Assembly (NCBI GenBank): GCA_964629975.1
Contig: CAZVUN010000043.1
Location: 1-20,303 of the forward strand
Direction of reading: 5' to 3'
DNA length: 20,303 nt
Origin: G020354085 sp964629975
Lineage (GTDB): Bacteria; Pseudomonadota; Gammaproteobacteria; Acidiferrobacterales; Sulfurifustaceae
Shown here: one piece after another, positions 16,417 through 20,303 of the stretch
Layout: the number at the start of each line of letters is the position of its first letter
How positions within the stretch are numbered: the stretch's first letter is position 1
Position numbers and translations under genes: made by a program
The notes under the pieces: generated by a model
The model's input: only the letters and a program-made list of their open reading frames with translations
Told to the model about the DNA's origin: nothing
Database searches by the model: none

Positions 16417-17376
16417 ATGGACTGGCTGTTTCGCCTCATTGACCCGGTGCAGTCGTGGCTGTTCGAGTCTTGGGTGCTGCCGGCGCTGTTCCACGCGGGC
16501 TTCGTCGACTATGCCGATGAGGCCTATCACGCCACCGGCGAGTTCGTGCTCTCGCTGCTCGAGATCGCCTTCATCTACGTGCTGCTGCGCCCGCTCGAAG
16601 CGCTTCGCCCGGTAGAACGCTGGAGCGACCGGCGCGCGGTGCGCGTCGATGTGCTCTACACCTTCCTGTACCGCACGGGGCTGCTGCCGCTGCTGTTCTT
16701 CGTCATGCTGCAGCCGCTCCTTTATCCGCTCGAGACCGGCCTGCGCGCCATCGGCTACCTGCCGCCCAACCTGGAGGAGCTGATCCCGTGGCTCGGCAGC
16801 CAGCCGCTCGCGGCGTTCCTGGCCTATGCGCTGGTGATCGACTTTGCGCTCTATTGGCTGCATCGCCTGCAGCACCGCCTCGACTGGTGGTGGGCGCTGC
16901 ACGCCGTGCACCACAGCCAGCGGCAACTGTCGCTCTGGGCCGACAACCGCAATCACGTACTCGACGGGCTGCTCGAGTCACTGTGGCTTGCGCTCGTGGC
17001 GCTCGCCGTCGGCCTGCCGGGCAATCAGTTCGTGCTCATCGTGATGCTGATGCGTTTCATCGAGAGCCTGTCGCATGCCAACGTGCGCCTCGGGTTCGGC
17101 TGGCTGGGCGAGCGCCTGCTGGTCAGCCCGCGCTACCATCGCATGCATCACGGCATCGGCGTCGGGCACGAGGGCACGGCCCGCGGCTGCAACTTCGCCA
17201 CCCTGTTCCCGCTGTGGGACATGCTGTTCGGCACGGCGGACTTCACCCGCACCTTCCCGGCCACGGGCATCCGGGATCAGCTCGCCGGCGCCGACTACGG
17301 GCGCGGGTTCCTCGATCAGCAGCTCAAGGCGCTCAGGCGGCTGTGGCGCTCGTTGGCAGGGGCGCCCGCGGCATAG
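16417..17376 (+). CDS. Sterol desaturase / fatty acid hydroxylase superfamily membrane protein
   Basis: A 319-residue integral-membrane di-iron oxygenase of the PF04116 type. About four to five hydrophobic segments are visible (near 15-30, 42-60, 86-108, 130-148, 185-215). The histidine boxes are intact: H149-RLQ-H153, H162-AV-HH166 and H241-RM-HH245, with further His at 180, 220 and 251. In bacteria such enzymes hydroxylate or desaturate lipids (sterol-like, ornithine-lipid or fatty-acyl substrates) with O2; the substrate here cannot be told. It is the third gene of the propeller-deacetylase operon. Its 3' end overlaps the convergent LysR gene by 44 bases. Confidence 0.9.
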   Translation: MDWLFRLIDPVQSWLFESWVLPALFHAGFVDYADEAYHATGEFVLSLLEIAFIYVLLRPLEALRPVERWSDRRAVRVDVLYTFLYRTGLLPLLFFVMLQPLLYPLETGLRAIGYLPPNLEELIPWLGSQPLAAFLAYALVIDFALYWLHRLQHRLDWWWALHAVHHSQRQLSLWADNRNHVLDGLLESLWLALVALAVGLPGNQFVLIVMLMRFIESLSHANVRLGFGWLGERLLVSPRYHRMHHGIGVGHEGTARGCNFATLFPLWDMLFGTADFTRTFPATGIRDQLAGADYGRGFLDQQLKALRRLWRSLAGAPAA

Positions 17377-18211
17377 GCCGAAACAGCGCGAGCGCCTGTT
17401 CAAGCTCGGCGGCGCGCGCCCCGGCCGCGCGGTGCACGGCGAACACCGGCTGTTCGACCACGGGGGCGTCGGCCACGCGGTGCAGCCGACGCATCGCCAC
17501 ATGGTCCTGCACCATGGGCTCGGCGCAGTACGCCGCCCCGCCGCATCCCAGCAGGAAGTCGAGGGCCATGCGCCCCGGGGCGAGGCGCACTGCGGGCGGC
17601 GGGAGATCGGGAAAGTGCTGGGCATGTGCCACCGCAAAGGCCGTGCCCCAATCGGTCAGGATGTAACGCTCGGCGGTCGCCTGGGCGGCACTCAGCCCGG
17701 GCTGGGATGCCACCATGACCAGCCGCACGCTCGCCATCTCGCGCGCGCGCAACTCGGCGAGCTGCGGCGCCTCGAACAGGAAGGCGACGTCGAGCGCGCC
17801 ATCGAGGAGCTTGCGCACCAGGGTCTCCGGGCTGTGGCTTTGCGCCTCAAGCGCGAGCCCGGAGTGCTTGCGAAAAAGCGTCTGTATCCACTCCTGCAGC
17901 AGGATGTCCCACAGCACCGGCACGCCACCGACCGCGAGCAGGGTCTTGTCGACCGAGCCCAGGGCGGCGTCCTGGCGCGCACGGTTCCAGGCGCTGACGA
18001 TGGTCTCGGCGTACTTCAGCAGACGCGCGCCGGCCGGCGTCAACTGAATGTCGTTGCGCGTGCGCGTGAACACCGGTGCGCCCAGCGTCTCTTCGAGCAG
18101 GCGCACGCGGGCGCTGACGGCCGACTGGGTAAGGTAGAGGTTTTCGGAGGCGCGGCCGAAATGGCGCGTGCGGTTCACTTCCAGGAAGGTCTTCAGGAGA
18201 TCGATGTCCAT
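17333..18211 (-). CDS. LysR-type transcriptional regulator, HdfR-like
   Basis: The 292-residue protein has the LysR winged helix-turn-helix at about 1-60 and a periplasmic-binding-like effector domain from about 90. MDIDLLKTFLEVNRTRHFGRA followed by LYLTQSAVSARVRLLEE and FTRTRNDIQLTPAG matches the N-terminus of HdfR, which represses flagellar flhDC in Escherichia coli. The effector domain is more diverged, and no flagellar gene is here, so the target is unknown. A GGAG site precedes the ATG. The promoter carries a T-N11-A palindrome, so autoregulation is likely. The gene is divergent from the DUF2156 gene and overlaps the convergent hydroxylase gene. Confidence 0.93.
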   Translation of the reverse strand: MDIDLLKTFLEVNRTRHFGRASENLYLTQSAVSARVRLLEETLGAPVFTRTRNDIQLTPAGARLLKYAETIVSAWNRARQDAALGSVDKTLLAVGGVPVLWDILLQEWIQTLFRKHSGLALEAQSHSPETLVRKLLDGALDVAFLFEAPQLAELRAREMASVRLVMVASQPGLSAAQATAERYILTDWGTAFAVAHAQHFPDLPPPAVRLAPGRMALDFLLGCGGAAYCAEPMVQDHVAMRRLHRVADAPVVEQPVFAVHRAAGARAAELEQALALFRPMPRAPLPTSATAA

Positions 18212-18241
18212 GCCGCTCCAGCAATTTCCTTTGTGCTGTTA

Positions 18242-18270
18242 ATCATTTCATTTCGCTGTCAGGCTGACAA
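18242..18270 (-). promoter_or_regulatory. Promoter of the LysR-type regulator
   Basis: Read leftward, TTGTCA (18265-18270, 5/6 to the -35 box), 17 bases, AATGAT (18242-18247, 4/6 to the -10 box). It ends 31 bases before the regulator's ATG and is the best sigma-70 promoter in this intergenic region. Confidence 0.6.
18257..18269. promoter_or_regulatory. Candidate LysR-type operator (T-N11-A palindrome)
   Basis: TGTCAG, one base (G), CTGACA is perfectly symmetric and fits the T-N11-A pattern bound by LysR-type dimers. It overlaps the -35 element of the regulator's own promoter, the usual place for negative autoregulation, and lies upstream of the divergent DUF2156 gene. Confidence 0.6.
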
Positions 18271-18393
18271 GCAAGGCTGTATATAGCCGCCAAGCCATCA
18301 CATAACGGCTGTTTCTGAGTAACTTTCGAGACGATCGTCGCCATTCGGATCCCTCCCCGGGGTCTGTCCGACTGTCCCCAGCCGCCGGCCCGC

Positions 18394-18399
18394 TATTCT
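18394..18399 (+). promoter_or_regulatory. Possible -10 element of the DUF2156 gene
   Basis: TATTCT (4/6 match to TATAAT) lies 64 bases before the ATG. CTGTCC (18372-18377) is 16 bases upstream but is a poor -35 (3/6). It may need an activator, possibly the divergent LysR-type protein. Confidence 0.3.
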
Positions 18400-18463
18400 T
18401 CCCGCGATTCCCGCTTTCCGTGCAGGTCCGAGTCGGCCTGCCACTAACCTGGAGTGCCCAACG

Positions 18464-19525
18464 ATGCTGAAACCGGCCGAAGAGCCGCCACAACTACGGC
18501 TGCGCGACCCCGACGCGCAGCCCAACAACGTCCTTACCCTGCACGCCAACCAGGCCTTCCCGAGACACTACCTCGCCATCGAGGGCCACCGCCTCTACCC
18601 CTTCACGATCGAGACCAAGGCGCTGTTTGACCGTTACGCCCGCGCCGTCAACGTTCCGCTGTCCGACTACACCTTCGCCAACAACATCATCTGGCTGTCG
18701 CAGAAGAGCGGCTTCTACCAGATCATCGAAGACTGCTTCTGCCTGTTCAGCCTGAACGGCAACTGCCTGACGATGCTGCTGCCGCCGCTCGGCGCGGCCG
18801 CGCGCCAGAAGGCGGCGCTCGCGGCGTGCTTCGAGATCATGGATCGCTACAACCCGACGCCGTTCCTGTCGGAAGTCGAGTTCGTGTACCGCGACTTCCT
18901 GCGCGTGCTCGGGACCGCGGACGATCCCGAGACCGTAAGCCCCGAGTGGCTGGTGGAACGCAGCCTGCCCGACTACATCTACGCCACCTCCGACCTGATC
19001 GAACTCAAGGGCAACGCCTACAAGACCAAGCGCAGCGAGATCAACCAGTTCCGCCGCGCCCACCCCAACCACCGCATGGAGCCGCTCGCCCCGCAGCACT
19101 GGGACGCGATCCGCGCGCTGCTCGACACCTGGCTCAAGAACCGCCTGCAATACCTGACCGGCGAGGCGATCGCGGATTTCTTCTACACCGTGGAGCACGA
19201 ACGCCGCGCGGTGGAGCAGGCACTCGCGCACTACGACACGCTCGGCCTGCAGGGGCTGTGCCTGTTCATCGACGACCGGCTGGAAGGCTTCACCTTCGGC
19301 GAGCGCATCACCCCGGACGTCGGCAATGTGCTGGTGGAAAAGACCAACTTCGCCATCGCCGGCTCGGCCCAATACCTGTTCCGCGAGTTCGCCAAGACCC
19401 TGCGCGACTGCACCTACATCAACGTGGGCGACGACCTCGGGCTCGAGAACCTGCGGCGCGTGAAGATGAGCTACCGCCCGGCGCTGTTCGGCGAGAAGGT
19501 CACGCTGCGCCGCGCGCACGCCTAG
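18464..19525 (+). CDS. DUF2156 protein, phosphatidylglycerol lysyltransferase C-domain-like
   Basis: A 353-residue soluble protein with the tandem GNAT-like fold of DUF2156 (PF09924), the part of MprF that moves an amino acid from aminoacyl-tRNA to a membrane lipid. Visible hallmarks are LKGNAYKTKRSEINQFRRAHP (about 184-203), where the family usually has a K-x-KKR-x-xxNxF pattern, and the C-terminal block YINVGDDLGLENLRRVKMSYRP. It has no transmembrane flippase part, so a lipid substrate is not certain, and stand-alone members are largely uncharacterised. GGAG lies about 10 bases before the ATG. The next gene, a GNAT acetyltransferase, starts 2 bases after its stop, so the two form an operon. 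Confidence 0.88.
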   Translation: MLKPAEEPPQLRLRDPDAQPNNVLTLHANQAFPRHYLAIEGHRLYPFTIETKALFDRYARAVNVPLSDYTFANNIIWLSQKSGFYQIIEDCFCLFSLNGNCLTMLLPPLGAAARQKAALAACFEIMDRYNPTPFLSEVEFVYRDFLRVLGTADDPETVSPEWLVERSLPDYIYATSDLIELKGNAYKTKRSEINQFRRAHPNHRMEPLAPQHWDAIRALLDTWLKNRLQYLTGEAIADFFYTVEHERRAVEQALAHYDTLGLQGLCLFIDDRLEGFTFGERITPDVGNVLVEKTNFAIAGSAQYLFREFAKTLRDCTYINVGDDLGLENLRRVKMSYRPALFGEKVTLRRAHA

Positions 19526-19527
19526 TC

Positions 19528-20085
19528 GTGGCGGCACTGCACCTGCGCCGTGCGCGGTTGAGCGACATCGATGCGCTGGTCGCGCTCGAGGCGCGCTTTC
19601 CGACCGATCGGCTGAGTCGCGCCAGCTTCCGCCATCTGCTGACGCGCGGTAACAGCGACCTGTGGGTCGCGCTGAGCGCAGGCGCGGTCGTGGGCGATGC
19701 GCTGGTGTGCTATCGGCGTGGCTCGCGTCGCGCCCGACTCTACTCGATCGTCACCGACCGGGCCCACAGCGGGCGCGGTATCGGCCGCGCCCTGCTGGCG
19801 GCGTGCGAGGCCGGCGCGCGCGAGCGCGGCTGCGAAGAACTGCGGCTCGAGGTCCGGCCGGACAATGCCACGGCCCTGCGGCTGTATCAGGCCAGTGGTT
19901 ACGAGGTGACCGCTACGCTGGCGCGGTTTTACGAAGACGCCTCGCCGGCATTGCGCCTGCGCAAGGCGCTCACGGCAGGCACGGCGCGCGACGGTCACGG
20001 CACGCGCGCGGATGCCGCTGCCGGCGCCTACCTCTGCGCCGGGGCACCGCGCGCGCACGCGCGCAGCTCCCACCACAACCGGTAG
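19528..20085 (+). CDS. GNAT family N-acetyltransferase (RimI-like)
   Basis: A 185-residue acetyltransferase. LRRARLSDIDALVALE at the N-terminus, YSIVTDRAHSGRGIGRALL (the acetyl-CoA pyrophosphate loop R-G-I-G-R-A, about 72-90) and LEVRPDNATALRLYQASGYE (about 109-128) are standard RimI-type GNAT blocks. The GTG start lies 2 bases after the DUF2156 stop. The last 35 or so residues, after LRLRKAL, are low-complexity and run 58 bases into the convergent msrQ gene; they may not be functional. Substrate unknown; joint work with the DUF2156 protein on an aminoacyl or peptide substrate is inference. Confidence 0.87.
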   Translation: MAALHLRRARLSDIDALVALEARFPTDRLSRASFRHLLTRGNSDLWVALSAGAVVGDALVCYRRGSRRARLYSIVTDRAHSGRGIGRALLAACEAGARERGCEELRLEVRPDNATALRLYQASGYEVTATLARFYEDASPALRLRKALTAGTARDGHGTRADAAAGAYLCAGAPRAHARSSHHNR

Positions 20086-20303
20086 CCGAGCAGCGCCGCG
20101 AGCAGCACGGCGTACAACGCCGGCTCGCGCAGGTCGGATTTGACCAGCCACAGGAAGTGGATCACACCGCCCACCGCAATCACGTACACCAGCCGGTGCA
20201 GCTGCTGCCAGCGCCGCCCGCCGAGGCGGCGCACCATGGCGTGGGTCGAGGTCACGGCGAGCGGGATGAGCAGCAGGAAGCTCGCAAAACCCACCGTGAT
20301 GTA
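20028..20303 (-). CDS. msrQ: MsrQ, haem-binding membrane subunit of MsrPQ (C-terminal part)
   Basis: The frame enters from the right edge and ends at 20028, giving the last 91 residues or so. YITVGFASFLLLIPLAVTS, RRLGGRRWQQLHRLVYV and GGVIHFLWLVKSD match the C-terminal half of MsrQ (YedZ), a ferric-reductase-type membrane protein. Its histidines in QLHRL and VIHFL are expected haem ligands. MsrQ passes electrons from the respiratory chain to periplasmic MsrP, which repairs oxidised methionines in envelope proteins. msrP would be expected upstream, outside the window. The 3' end overlaps the convergent GNAT gene. Confidence 0.9.
   Translation of the reverse strand, partial: YITVGFASFLLLIPLAVTSTHAMVRRLGGRRWQQLHRLVYVIAVGGVIHFLWLVKSDLREPALYAVLLAALLGYRLWWELRACARGAPAQR

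Noticed and set aside
18248..18493. 81-codon minus-strand frame in the regulator-DUF2156 gap
   Set aside because: It crosses the promoter and palindrome of the regulator, has an Arg/Ser-rich composition without domain features, and overlaps the DUF2156 start.

Overview
The window is a compact, high-GC chromosomal segment from a free-living Gram-negative bacterium, most likely a gammaproteobacterium. The hemA-prfA-prmC order, an HdfR-like LysR regulator, hslVU beside a small heat-shock protein, LPXTG-free lipobox lipoproteins and an msrQ gene all fit that. A Chromatiales- or Acidiferrobacterales-like lineage is a guess from gene content and GC only. No tRNA, rRNA, CRISPR array, transposase or phage gene was seen. 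Coding density is high, and many adjacent genes overlap or lie within a few bases of each other.

Layout. (1) 1-126: start of a leftward lipoprotein gene, divergent from (2) 398-3581, the hemA-prfA-prmC operon: the first step of tetrapyrrole synthesis, release factor 1, and the methyltransferase that modifies the release factor. (3) 3991-8230: a four-gene rightward operon in which every product is exported: a Calx-beta lipoprotein, an SH3b-like protein, an M48 metalloprotease and a FadL/OmpP1-type barrel. (4) 8300-9447: a MoeB/ThiF E1-like adenylyltransferase overlapping a JAMM (M67) peptidase, a pair normally tied to sulfur-carrier proteins. (5) 9542-11102: lemA and a membrane protein of the GIDE/BAM type that carries an EF-hand-like loop. 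(6) 11099-11995: argB, leftward and tail to tail with the GIDE gene. (7) 12112-14639: a leftward heat-shock block of hslV-hslU and hsp20. hsp20 has its own sigma-32-like promoter, a structured leader and a clear intrinsic terminator. (8) 14721-17376: a beta-propeller protein, a variant polysaccharide deacetylase and a membrane di-iron (sterol desaturase superfamily) oxygenase in one rightward operon. (9) 17333-18211: an HdfR-like LysR regulator, leftward, with a T-N11-A palindrome over its promoter. (10) 18464-20085: a DUF2156 (MprF C-domain-like) protein followed by a GNAT acetyltransferase. (11) 20028-20303: the C-terminal part of msrQ, leftward.

The best candidates for something less described are the exported lipoprotein/SH3b/M48/barrel operon, the neighbourhood that combines E1-like, JAMM, LemA and GIDE-type genes, the deacetylase with a changed metal motif inside a propeller-deacetylase-hydroxylase operon, and the structured hsp20 leader. 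None is proven novel from sequence alone.
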